6,072 nt of DNA from Christensenellaceae bacterium. Its GTDB lineage: Bacteria; Bacillota; Clostridia; Christensenellales; UBA1750. Below the pieces are notes generated by a model. The model was not told where the DNA came from. It ran no database searches and saw only the letters and a list, made by a program, of their open reading frames with translations. The stretch spans positions 1 through 6,072 of the forward strand of contig JAITTC010000139.1 in assembly GCA_031287285.1 (NCBI GenBank), in the 5' to 3' direction. The first letter of the stretch is position 1; the number at the start of each line of letters is the position of its first letter. The position numbers and the translations under genes were made by a program. Positions 1 to 6,044 of the stretch are shown piece after piece.

Positions 1-573
1 AGCGGCCTTGCGGAGCTAATGCAGGCCCAGTTCGATTTGCGGCCCGATCTATCGTACGTGAACCAGAGCCTGCCGATCGAAGCGCTGATCCATCAGCTTC
101 GCGAGGATCTGCGCGAGCATTACGAGGGCCGCTGCAAAAAGGGGAGCGAAAACGGCATTTCCGTGGCCGAAACCGAGCGGAATGTGCTCCTGCGGGTGGT
201 CGACCAAAAGTGGATGGACCATATCGACGACATGGACCGCCTGCGCGACGGCATAGGCCTTAGAGCCTACGGCCAGCGCGACCCGGTGGTGGAATACAAG
301 ATGGAAGGCTCGAACATGTTCGAGGAGATGGTCGCAGCCATTCAGAACGACACGGTTCGCACCATGTTCCATCTCCCGCTCGACAGGGTGGTTCGCAGGG
401 CTGAGGCGCCAAAGACCAGGCTGCAGCTTTCGCGCGAGCGCGCGGCGATCCCGGGCAAGGGCGGCGAGGGGGCGAGGACGCAGGTGCGCGCGGCGCCGAA
501 GATCGGGCGGAACGACCCCTGCCCCTGCGGCAGCGGGAAGAAGTATAAGAACTGCCACGGCAAGAGCGCCTAA
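1..573 (+). CDS. secA: SecA preprotein translocase ATPase, C-terminal part (5' truncated by window edge)
   Basis: SecA is the cytoplasmic ATPase that pushes unfolded preproteins through the SecYEG channel. Only the last 190 codons are present; the frame is open from base 1, so the ATG at 19 is internal and not a start. Visible parts are the end of the helical wing/scaffold region, with the strongly conserved LLRVVDQKWMDHIDDMD stretch, LRAYGQRDP, and EYKMEGSNMFEEMV (bases about 187-336). A charged linker follows, then the SEC-C zinc motif near the stop: NDPCPCGSGKKYKNCHG, a C-x-C-x8-C-H pattern with Cys codons at 520, 526 and 553 and His at 556. SEC-C is known to bind zinc and, in other species, SecB or ribosomes. 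The ATPase domains lie upstream, outside the window. The gene ends with TAA 43 bases before the HAD gene. Identity is certain; completeness of the N-terminal part cannot be judged. Confidence 0.97.
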   Translation, partial: SGLAELMQAQFDLRPDLSYVNQSLPIEALIHQLREDLREHYEGRCKKGSENGISVAETERNVLLRVVDQKWMDHIDDMDRLRDGIGLRAYGQRDPVVEYKMEGSNMFEEMVAAIQNDTVRTMFHLPLDRVVRRAEAPKTRLQLSRERAAIPGKGGEGARTQVRAAPKIGRNDPCPCGSGKKYKNCHGKSA

Positions 574-599
574 GGCCCGAAAGGGGTCAAGAACCATTT

Positions 600-608
600 G
601 GGGGAGGA
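600..608 (+). promoter_or_regulatory. Strong ribosome binding site for a TTG start
   Basis: GGGGGAGGA lies 8 bases before the TTG at 617. It is the main reason to accept TTG as the start of the HAD gene. The first in-frame ATG downstream (647) falls inside the catalytic DxDGT motif and would destroy the first beta strand. Confidence 0.75.
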
Positions 609-616
609 ACTGCGAT

Positions 617-1267
617 TTGGCGAGGATTGAGGGCCTGCTCTTCGACATGGACGGCACGCTGCTCGACACCGAGCGCGTGCACGACCGCTCGTGGAAGAAG
701 GCGCTGGGGCTGAAGGGCAAGCCCTTTTCAAAGGCCTTTCAAGAAAGGACGATGGGCACCAACGCGGGGAACGTAAAGCGGGTTTGCGAAGAGCTCTTCG
801 GCTTGGACGGCGACGAGATGATGGCGATTGAAAGGGAGATGACCTGGGAGTACCTGCAGCAAAACGGCGTGCCCGTGATGCCCCATGTGCCCGAGGTTTT
901 GAAGGAGCTTCAGGCAAGGGGGATCGGGCGCTGCGTTTGCACCTCGACTGGCCGGGAAGACGCCCTGAAATGGCTGCAGCTCGCGGGGATTTTAGAGCTT
1001 TTTGACGAAATCGTCTGCGGGGACGACATCAAGGCCTCAAAGCCCGCCCCGGAAATCTTCCTGCTTGGGGCGAAAAAGCTCAAGCTGCCCATTGAGCGCT
1101 GCCTTGTAATCGAGGATTCGAAGAATGGGCTTCTGGCGGGGCTCGCCGCCGGGGCGAGGGTTTTTCGCGTGGAGGGCACGCGCGAGATAGAGCGCGAAAT
1201 CGCTGAAAAAACGCGGCTTTTACCCGGATTTGATCTGCTCATTCGGATGATGGAGGAAATGAAATGA
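617..1267 (+). CDS. HAD-superfamily hydrolase, beta-phosphoglucomutase/phosphatase-like (subfamily I)
   Basis: A 216-residue protein with all four HAD motifs. Motif I is FDMDGTLLDTE, with nucleophile D10 and acid/base D12. Motif II is VCTSTGR (T109/S110), motif III is K142 in ASKPAPEIF, and motif IV is VIEDSKNG (E166, D167). A helical C1-type cap fits between motif I and II (about residues 18-88). This layout is typical of small phosphatases and phosphomutases acting on sugar phosphates, nucleotides or phosphoglycolate. The substrate cannot be read from the sequence. The start is TTG, supported by a strong Shine-Dalgarno. The stop TGA overlaps the prfB start (ATGA), so translation of the two is probably coupled. 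In many Bacillota prfB follows secA directly; here this gene sits between them. The family is secure, the substrate unknown. Confidence 0.9.
   Translation: MARIEGLLFDMDGTLLDTERVHDRSWKKALGLKGKPFSKAFQERTMGTNAGNVKRVCEELFGLDGDEMMAIEREMTWEYLQQNGVPVMPHVPEVLKELQARGIGRCVCTSTGREDALKWLQLAGILELFDEIVCGDDIKASKPAPEIFLLGAKKLKLPIERCLVIEDSKNGLLAGLAAGARVFRVEGTREIEREIAEKTRLLPGFDLLIRMMEEMK
1252..1256 (+). promoter_or_regulatory. Ribosome binding site of prfB inside the HAD gene
   Basis: GGAGG ends 7 bases before the ATG at 1264 and lies within the last codons of the HAD gene. It fixes the prfB start and supports direct initiation in addition to coupling through the ATGA overlap. Confidence 0.75.
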
Positions 1268-2364
1268 TCGTTGAACTCGAAAAGCATCGGGAAAGGGCGA
1301 AGGAGCTCGACGCGCTGCTGAATGAAACCGCGCAGGCCTTCAACACCGAGGCCCTGGGCGACGAACTCGATCAGCTCCATCGCGAGATGGAGGCGCCTGA
1401 CTTTTGGCAGAACCTCGAGCGAGCCCAGAAGGTAAACCAGCGCATTAAGGTCGTGACGGAGCGCACCAGCGGCATCGAGCAGCTCCGCAAAAGGATCGAG
1501 GATCTAAACGATCTTTGCGATATTTGCGACGAGGAAGACGATAGGAGCCTTTTGGCGGAAATCGAGAAGGAGCTGGACGACCTGAGCGAAAGGATCGGCA
1601 GCCTGCACCTGTCGACCCTGCTGCGCGGGGAGTTTGACGCCAATGACTGCATCCTATCCTTGCACGCGGGGGCTGGCGGAACCGAGGCGCAGGACTGGAC
1701 CGAGATGCTTTATAGAATGTATACGCGCTATTGCGAGCGCCATGGCTACGCCGTGAAGGAGCTCGATTTTTTGGAGGGCGATGAGGCCGGGGTGAAGTCC
1801 GTGACCTTTGAGGTGAGCGGCGAAAACGCCTACGGCTACCTGAAGGCGGAGCGCGGTGTGCACAGGCTGGTGCGCATTTCGCCCTTTGACTCATCGGCAA
1901 GGCGGCACACCTCCTTCGCCTCGCTGGATGTGATGCCGGAGCTTGAGGGGGAGGGTGACTTTGAGATCAACAGCGAGGATTTAAGGATAGACACCTACCG
2001 CGCGGGCGGCGCGGGCGGCCAGCACGTCAACCGGACGGATTCCGCCGTGCGCATCACGCACCTGCCAAGCGGCATCGTGGCGCAGTGCCAGAACGAGCGC
2101 AGCCAGGTGCAGAATAAAGAAACCGCGATGCGCATGCTGCGCGCAAGGCTAGCGGAGCTTAAGGAGCGCGAGGCGATGGAGAGGATGGCGGATATCAAGG
2201 GCGAGCTCAAGAAGATCGAGTGGGGGAGCCAGATTCGCTCCTATGTGTTCCACCCCTACTCGATGGTAAAGGATCATCGCACGAGCTATGAGGTCGGCAA
2301 CACCGACACGGTGATGGATGGCGATCTCGATGGATTTATAACGGCATTTTTGCAGAAGATGTGA
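1264..2364 (+). CDS. prfB: Peptide chain release factor 2 (RF2), uninterrupted frame
   Basis: RF2 recognises UGA and UAA in the ribosomal A site and triggers hydrolysis of the nascent peptidyl-tRNA. The 366-residue length equals that of Bacillus subtilis RF2. An N-terminal alpha-helical domain (about residues 1-110) is followed by the core, beginning with HAGAGGTEAQDW (from about residue 134). The codon-recognition tripeptide SPF is at residues 206-208, which marks RF2 rather than RF1 (PxT). The catalytic GGQ loop is at residues 251-253 (bases 2014-2022). The C-terminus has the typical WGSQIRSYVFHPYSMVKDHRT region. Most bacterial prfB genes need a +1 programmed frameshift at an in-frame UGA near codon 26. 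Here the corresponding position reads GCC TTC AAC with no stop and no slippery CUUUGA, so the gene is read straight through. Its own stop is TGA, directly followed by the ATG of the next gene. Confidence 0.97.
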   Translation: MIVELEKHRERAKELDALLNETAQAFNTEALGDELDQLHREMEAPDFWQNLERAQKVNQRIKVVTERTSGIEQLRKRIEDLNDLCDICDEEDDRSLLAEIEKELDDLSERIGSLHLSTLLRGEFDANDCILSLHAGAGGTEAQDWTEMLYRMYTRYCERHGYAVKELDFLEGDEAGVKSVTFEVSGENAYGYLKAERGVHRLVRISPFDSSARRHTSFASLDVMPELEGEGDFEINSEDLRIDTYRAGGAGGQHVNRTDSAVRITHLPSGIVAQCQNERSQVQNKETAMRMLRARLAELKEREAMERMADIKGELKKIEWGSQIRSYVFHPYSMVKDHRTSYEVGNTDTVMDGDLDGFITAFLQKM

Positions 2365-4638
2365 ATGTGGAAAGAGAAAAGCTTAAACCTTAAAGAGAGA
2401 CAAACACAAATAGGCGGGAAGGCTGGTGTGGTTTTCGTGAAAAAACAAAGAAGGTTTTCAGGCGCGATTGCGGCTGGATTGGCGGCCTGGTGCTTGCTGC
2501 TCGCTTTTTTGCTGGGCGGCGTAAGCTTCTTGATTTCGGCCAAGTGGTTTTACCAGATGGAATACAAGAAATACGGCCAGGCTGAAAGCATCGGCATGAC
2601 GGAATGGACGTTGACCAAGGTCACCGACGGCCTGCTCGACTACTTGCAGGGCCTGCGCCCGGATCTCAACATGCAGGTAGAGATCGGCGGCCAGAATGTC
2701 GAGGTCTTTACCCAGCGCGAAAAGGACCACATGGTCGATGTGAAAAAGCTGATCGACCTGGCGAAAGAGGCGCTTTACTTCTTTTCGCTGATGGGCCTGC
2801 TCTTTGCCGCCATCGCGGTGGCGCGCGCGGTGCGAAACAGAACCGAGCGCGGCATGGGCTGGGGCTATTTGATCGGCGCGGGAAGCTTTCTGCTCGCAGC
2901 CCTTGGACTGACCGCCTTTTTCGTCATCGATTTTACTCGCGCCTTTACGGCCTTTCATCAGGTCTTCTTCAACAACGATCTGTGGCTGCTCCCGCCTGAC
3001 TCGGTGATGATCCGAATGGTGCCCGAGCCCTTCTTTAGGGACTGCGCCTTGGTGCTGCTGCTGTTTTTCATCGCGGGGCTCTTGCTCACGGGCACGCCCG
3101 CCGCGCTTTGCGCCTTCCTGATCAAAGGCCCGGGGGGCGCTGCGAAGCTGAAAGAGAAAAAGAGCGAGCAAAAGGCGGAAACGAGCCCGCTGCCAGGGCC
3201 GGAACCAGCTTCCGCGCAGCCGCTGCTTAGGCAGGAGCCCATGGCCGCGAGCCAAACGCCGGGAAACATCGCGCAGAGCCAGACGCCGAGCGGCGAAGCG
3301 ATGTATCGGGTTGCCGGGGCGGCCGATGAAAGGCCAAACGCCGAGCAAATCTTCCAAAACCTTGGCCTTGGCGATGAAAACGACGAGATACAAACCCAGC
3401 GGAGGCCTTATGAGGAGCCGCTCGGCACGGGTACTGCAGCCGCGCCTGGCATTGGGGGAAACACGGGCTATCACCAGCCGGCGCTGAGCGCAAATACTGG
3501 CTATCAGCCGCCCTTCAGTGGAAATACCGACTATCAGGCACCGGTGAGCGCAAATACGGGCTACCAGCCGCCGGCGAGCGCAAATACGGGCTACCAGCCG
3601 CCGGTGAGCGCAGAAACCGGCTACCAGCCGCCAGTTAGCACGAGCACGGGCTATCAGGCGTCGATGAGCGCAAATACTGGCTATCAGCCGCCGGTGAGCG
3701 CAGATACTGGCTATCAGCCGCCCTTCAGTGGGGACACGGGCTATAATCAGGCGCCGATGAGCGTAAATACGGGCTACCAGCCGCCCCTCAGTGGAGATAC
3801 GAGCTATAATCAGCCGCCGGTGAGCGCGAATACGGGCTACCAGCCGCCCCTCAGTGGAGATACGAGCTATAATCAGGCGCCGGCGAGCGCGAATGCAGGC
3901 TATCAGTCGCCGGTGGGCGCGAATACGGGCTACCAGCCGCTTTTCGGTGGAAACACGGGCTATAATCAGTCGCCAGTGAGCACAAATACTGGCTACCAAG
4001 CGCCGGTGAGCGCGAATACCGGCTACCAGCCGCCAGTGGGCGCAAATACGGGCTACCAGCCGCCCTTCAGTGGCGACACGGGGCGTCAGCCCGCAGCCAA
4101 TGCGAACACCGGCTATCAGCCGCAGGCGAACCAGAATACGGGCTTCCAGCAGCCCATTCTTCCCGCGGTGGATGCGGACGGCAAGCCCCTGACGCCAGAC
4201 GGCCTCCGTCTGGAGATGAAGCTGAACCTGAAGGTGGTGCGCACCGACAAGGGCTTCGAGCTGAAGGCCGATAATAACCTCCCGTTGGATGTGAAGTTCC
4301 TGACGAATGAGGGGGAGCTGGACCGCATGGTGGGCGAGGCAGCGGGGGCGGCGGCGCAGCCGCTGCCGCCTGGAAATGCCGCCGCACCCGCGCAGCAGGC
4401 GCAGGCCTTTGGCGTGCCGGGGGCGCAAGCCTTCACGGCTCCGCAGGTTTTTGGGGCAGCCATGCGGCAGGAGCCGCCTCGCCCCCTGGCTGCGGCGCCC
4501 ATGCAGCCGGAACCCGCGCCAAGGCAGCAGGCTCCCCTTTACCCGAGCAATGCCGAGCCGCCCAGCGTGGAGGATCTGCTCAGCCGAATGGATGCGATGA
4601 TGAAGGGCTTCCCCGAAAAAAAGAAGGATGAGGGCTGA
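2365..4638 (+). CDS. Lit-like lipoprotein intramolecular transacylase (TIGR01906/DUF1461 family) with a long repetitive cytoplasmic tail
   Basis: The 757-residue frame has a Lit-type membrane domain at about residues 30-253. Predicted helices are about 33-57, 134-155, 166-190 and 226-252. Positive flanks (KKQRR before helix 1, RAVRNRTERG after helix 2, KLKEKKSEQK after helix 4) put both ends in the cytoplasm. Family hallmarks are REKDHMVDVKKL in the first outside loop (H122) and FHQVFFNNDLWLL...PEPFF in the second (H198). Known Lit moves an acyl chain within lipoproteins, from the diacylglyceryl group to the N-terminal cysteine, giving lyso-form lipoproteins, and uses two outside histidines. 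The normal family is about 200-250 residues; here about 500 more follow: a charged/Pro-rich linker (254-365), 23 short repeats (366-600), a module without repeats (602-659), a Pro/Ala/Gln linker, and a terminal helix VEDLLSRMDAMM with a Lys-rich end. The start is uncertain. ATG 2365 abuts the prfB stop but has a poor binding site and A-rich early codons. GTG 2428 (after GGGAAGG) or GTG 2437 may be the true start, giving 736 or 733 residues. The family call is from motifs; transacylase activity is inferred. Confidence 0.82.
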   Translation: MWKEKSLNLKERQTQIGGKAGVVFVKKQRRFSGAIAAGLAAWCLLLAFLLGGVSFLISAKWFYQMEYKKYGQAESIGMTEWTLTKVTDGLLDYLQGLRPDLNMQVEIGGQNVEVFTQREKDHMVDVKKLIDLAKEALYFFSLMGLLFAAIAVARAVRNRTERGMGWGYLIGAGSFLLAALGLTAFFVIDFTRAFTAFHQVFFNNDLWLLPPDSVMIRMVPEPFFRDCALVLLLFFIAGLLLTGTPAALCAFLIKGPGGAAKLKEKKSEQKAETSPLPGPEPASAQPLLRQEPMAASQTPGNIAQSQTPSGEAMYRVAGAADERPNAEQIFQNLGLGDENDEIQTQRRPYEEPLGTGTAAAPGIGGNTGYHQPALSANTGYQPPFSGNTDYQAPVSANTGYQPPASANTGYQPPVSAETGYQPPVSTSTGYQASMSANTGYQPPVSADTGYQPPFSGDTGYNQAPMSVNTGYQPPLSGDTSYNQPPVSANTGYQPPLSGDTSYNQAPASANAGYQSPVGANTGYQPLFGGNTGYNQSPVSTNTGYQAPVSANTGYQPPVGANTGYQPPFSGDTGRQPAANANTGYQPQANQNTGFQQPILPAVDADGKPLTPDGLRLEMKLNLKVVRTDKGFELKADNNLPLDVKFLTNEGELDRMVGEAAGAAAQPLPPGNAAAPAQQAQAFGVPGAQAFTAPQVFGAAMRQEPPRPLAAAPMQPEPAPRQQAPLYPSNAEPPSVEDLLSRMDAMMKGFPEKKKDEG
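2416..2422 (+). promoter_or_regulatory. Possible ribosome binding site for an alternative GTG start of the Lit-like gene
   Basis: GGGAAGG ends 5 bases before the in-frame GTG at 2428. The stretch before it (2365-2412) is A-rich and uses codons otherwise scarce here (TTA, AGA, ACA, ATA), which looks more like a leader than coding sequence. A start at 2428 or 2437 places the first membrane helix near the N-terminus, as expected. The match to the anti-Shine-Dalgarno is only moderate. Confidence 0.35.
3460..4164 (+). repeat. 23 tandem in-frame 30/33-bp repeats encoding NTGYQPPVSA-like units
   Basis: The stretch of 705 bases divides exactly into 18 units of 10 codons and 5 units of 11 codons (residues 366-600 of the Lit-like protein). 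Consensus is N/D-T-G-Y-(N)-Q-P-P-V/F-S-A/G. Gln is present in all 23 units, Tyr in 21 (unit 21 has Arg, unit 23 Phe) and Gly at position 3 in 20. The 11-residue units insert N or H after Tyr. Synonymous differences are frequent (TAT/TAC, ACG/ACT/ACC, GCA/GCG) while the Tyr-Gln core is kept, suggesting selection on the protein. By the positive-inside rule the array is cytoplasmic. The composition (Tyr, Gln, Pro, Asn, Gly, Ser) predicts a disordered chain. Confidence 0.95.
3703..3984 (+). repeat. Higher-order 63-bp (21-residue) supra-repeats, including a perfect 48-bp duplication
   Basis: Within the array, units ending in SG or GG are followed by an 11-residue unit with YNQ, forming 21-residue pairs: units 9-10, 11-12, 13-14 and 16-17 (unit 15 interrupts). 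The segments 3766-3813 and 3829-3876 are identical over 48 bases at a 63-bp offset, including the unusual ACG AGC TAT codons (TSY). This indicates a recent slippage or unequal-crossover duplication. Confidence 0.9.
4624..4634 (+). promoter_or_regulatory. Ribosome binding site of tsaD within the end of the Lit-like gene
   Basis: The purine-rich AAGGATGAGGG precedes the ATG at 4638. The AAGG part has the more usual distance (10 bases), while GAGGG is only 3 bases away. With the TGATG overlap, coupled reinitiation is likely to contribute. Confidence 0.5.
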
Positions 4639-5642
4639 TGAGGCCGGTTCTGGCCATAGAATCCTCCTGCGACGAAACCGCGGCCGCCGTGGTGTGCGGG
4701 CGCGAAATCGTGTCGAGCGTGGTGTTTTCCCAGGTGAGCACCCACGCGCTCTATGGGGGCGTTGTGCCGGAGATCGCCTCGCGCGCGCATGTGGAGGCGC
4801 TGCCGGAGGTGGTTGGCCAGGCGCTTGCCAGGGCCAGCCTTCGCCCGAGCGACCTGCTTGGCGTTGGCGTGACCAACGGCCCCGGGCTCGTGGGCGCGCT
4901 GCTCTGCGGGGTTTCTTACGCAAAGGGCTTTGCCTACGCAAACCGCTTGCCGATCGCCGGGGTGCAGCACATCGAGGGGCATATTTGCGCGAACTTCCTC
5001 TCGCACAAGGAGCTGGAGCCGCCGTTTATCGCGCTGGTGGTTTCTGGCGGGCATAGCCACATCATCGAGCTGGAGGACTACGGCGCGCACCGCGTCTTGG
5101 GCAAGACGCGGGATGATGCGGCAGGCGAGGCCTTCGATAAGGCGGCGCGCGTGCTGGGGCTTCCTTACCCCGGCGGGCCGAGCATCGACGATCTGGCCGA
5201 ATGCGGGGACGCTTACGCTCTGCCGCTGCCAAGGCCCAGGGTCGAGGGGCTGAACTATTCCTTTTCGGGGCTGAAGACCGCGCTATTGCAGGCGGTGGCC
5301 CGGGCCGAAAAGCAAGGAATCACGCTTAAAAAGGAAGACATCGCCGCGTCGTTTCGCCGCGCGGTGGTGGAGCAGCTCTTGCAAAAGGCGGAAGAAGCCT
5401 TGCTTGAAACCGGGCACCGAAAGCTCGTGTTGGCGGGGGGTGTGGCCTGCAATTTGCTGCTTCGGCGCGAAGCGCAGGGGCTTTGCGAAAGGCTTGGCGC
5501 ACAGCTTTATATGCCGCCGCCCGCTCTTTGCGCCGATAACGCCGCGATGATCGCTTTTGCCGCTTCCTACCGCCTGGAGCGGGGGGAAAGATCGGGGCTT
5601 GACCTGAATGCGATCCCGTCAAGGGCACTGCCGGAGGCATAA
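4638..5642 (+). CDS. tsaD: tRNA N6-adenosine threonylcarbamoyltransferase TsaD (Kae1/YgjD/Gcp family)
   Basis: TsaD transfers the threonylcarbamoyl group from threonylcarbamoyl-AMP (made by TsaC) to A37 of tRNAs that read ANN codons, working with TsaB and TsaE in the cytoplasm. The 334-residue length is normal for the bacterial enzyme. The N-terminal ASKHA fold begins with LAIESSCDETAAAVV, followed by the family signature around VVPEIASRAHVE. The metal-binding HIEGH has H111 and H115, and the third ligand D300 lies in CADNAAMIA; these match the classical numbering. Further conserved segments are SGGHS (136-140), KTRDDAAGEAFDKAAR (156-171), PYPGGP, YSFSGLKTA and LAGGVACN (265-272). The start ATG overlaps the TGA of the Lit-like gene by one base. 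No key residue is missing. The old annotation 'O-sialoglycoprotein endopeptidase' should not be used. Confidence 0.97.
   Translation: MRPVLAIESSCDETAAAVVCGREIVSSVVFSQVSTHALYGGVVPEIASRAHVEALPEVVGQALARASLRPSDLLGVGVTNGPGLVGALLCGVSYAKGFAYANRLPIAGVQHIEGHICANFLSHKELEPPFIALVVSGGHSHIIELEDYGAHRVLGKTRDDAAGEAFDKAARVLGLPYPGGPSIDDLAECGDAYALPLPRPRVEGLNYSFSGLKTALLQAVARAEKQGITLKKEDIAASFRRAVVEQLLQKAEEALLETGHRKLVLAGGVACNLLLRREAQGLCERLGAQLYMPPPALCADNAAMIAFAASYRLERGERSGLDLNAIPSRALPEA
5633..5637 (+). promoter_or_regulatory. Ribosome binding site of the last complete gene
   Basis: GGAGG lies in the final tsaD codons, 4 bases before the ATG at 5642. Together with the TAATG junction it supports this start. Confidence 0.55.
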
Positions 5643-6007
5643 TGTACTTTCAAAGCGACTATTTGCTGCGGCAGATTGAGATGCTGACGGGCTTCATCGC
5701 GCGAGTGGTCTTTGGCAGGGAAATCACGAGCGCCGCGCCGGATTTCAGCCCAAAAGGCCGGGAGGCTGACGCGCTTTATCTTCGGCTTTGCGCATTGCTG
5801 GATGCGCTGAGATTGAACGAGGCCGAAAATCTGCTGTTCGAGAAGCTCGACGGCGAAGATTTTTCTATTTTAGAGGTAGCGCTGGCCTTTTATGGCTTGC
5901 TGAACGGCCTGGACGACGCGGCCCTTCTGCAAGGGGGATTCACGCGGGCCGAGGTGGATCGAGGATTGAGGGATGCTGCGAAGCTTTACCGGATAGAGCT
6001 GCCGTAA
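5642..6007 (+). CDS. Small DUF6483-like protein of unknown function
   Basis: A 121-residue protein, predicted mostly alpha-helical and cytoplasmic, without signal peptide or membrane segment. It begins MYFQSDYLLRQIEMLTGFIARVVFGRE, an amphipathic helix pattern (DYLLR-I-x3-I/L...ARxxFG) that I associate with DUF6483 proteins of Clostridia. The remainder (about residues 40-121) is made of helices rich in Leu, Ala, Glu and Asp that look like a small TPR-like helical hairpin: LYLRLCALLDALRLNEAENLLFEKLD, then VALAFYGLLNGLDD and a final RAEVDRGLRDAAKLYRIELP. Start and frame are supported by GGAGG and by the one-base overlap with tsaD, so it is probably translationally coupled to tsaD. No catalytic motif is visible and I propose no function. 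That it is a real gene is likely; the family name is from memory of the N-terminal pattern. Confidence 0.75.
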   Translation: MYFQSDYLLRQIEMLTGFIARVVFGREITSAAPDFSPKGREADALYLRLCALLDALRLNEAENLLFEKLDGEDFSILEVALAFYGLLNGLDDAALLQGGFTRAEVDRGLRDAAKLYRIELP

Positions 6008-6044
6008 GGCGCCATTGCCCTTGCCTCGGCGTGTGAGAGCGTAA

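Noticed and set aside
574..588. Small hairpin just after the secA stop (GGCCC / GGGTC).
   Set aside because: The stem is only five pairs including one wobble, with no T-run after it, so it does not qualify as a Rho-independent terminator.
49..720. Minus-strand frame over the secA end and HAD start.
   Set aside because: It is antisense to strongly conserved SecA and HAD motifs, and its translation has no recognisable features.
1884..1890. CTTTGAC, the canonical prfB frameshift heptamer.
   Set aside because: It is in the middle of the gene, read in frame as part of the codons for the SPF-D anticodon-like motif. No Shine-Dalgarno-like stimulator lies just upstream, and the frame remains open.
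2336..2430. Possible internal promoter in the AT-richer prfB/Lit-like junction (TTATAAC, TTGCAG).
   Set aside because: No -35 and -10 pair with acceptable spacing could be found.
3460..4164. CRISPR-like array (regular ~30-base repeats).
   Set aside because: There are no unique spacers. Units are directly adjacent, diverge by silent changes, and sit in frame inside a long gene.
2458..4941. An 827-residue open frame on the minus strand covering the Lit-like gene and part of tsaD, itself showing repeats.
   Set aside because: It is the mirror of high-GC codon bias and of the in-frame 30-bp repeats, which keep the opposite frame free of stops. It overlaps two clear plus-strand genes with conserved motifs and resembles no known protein family.
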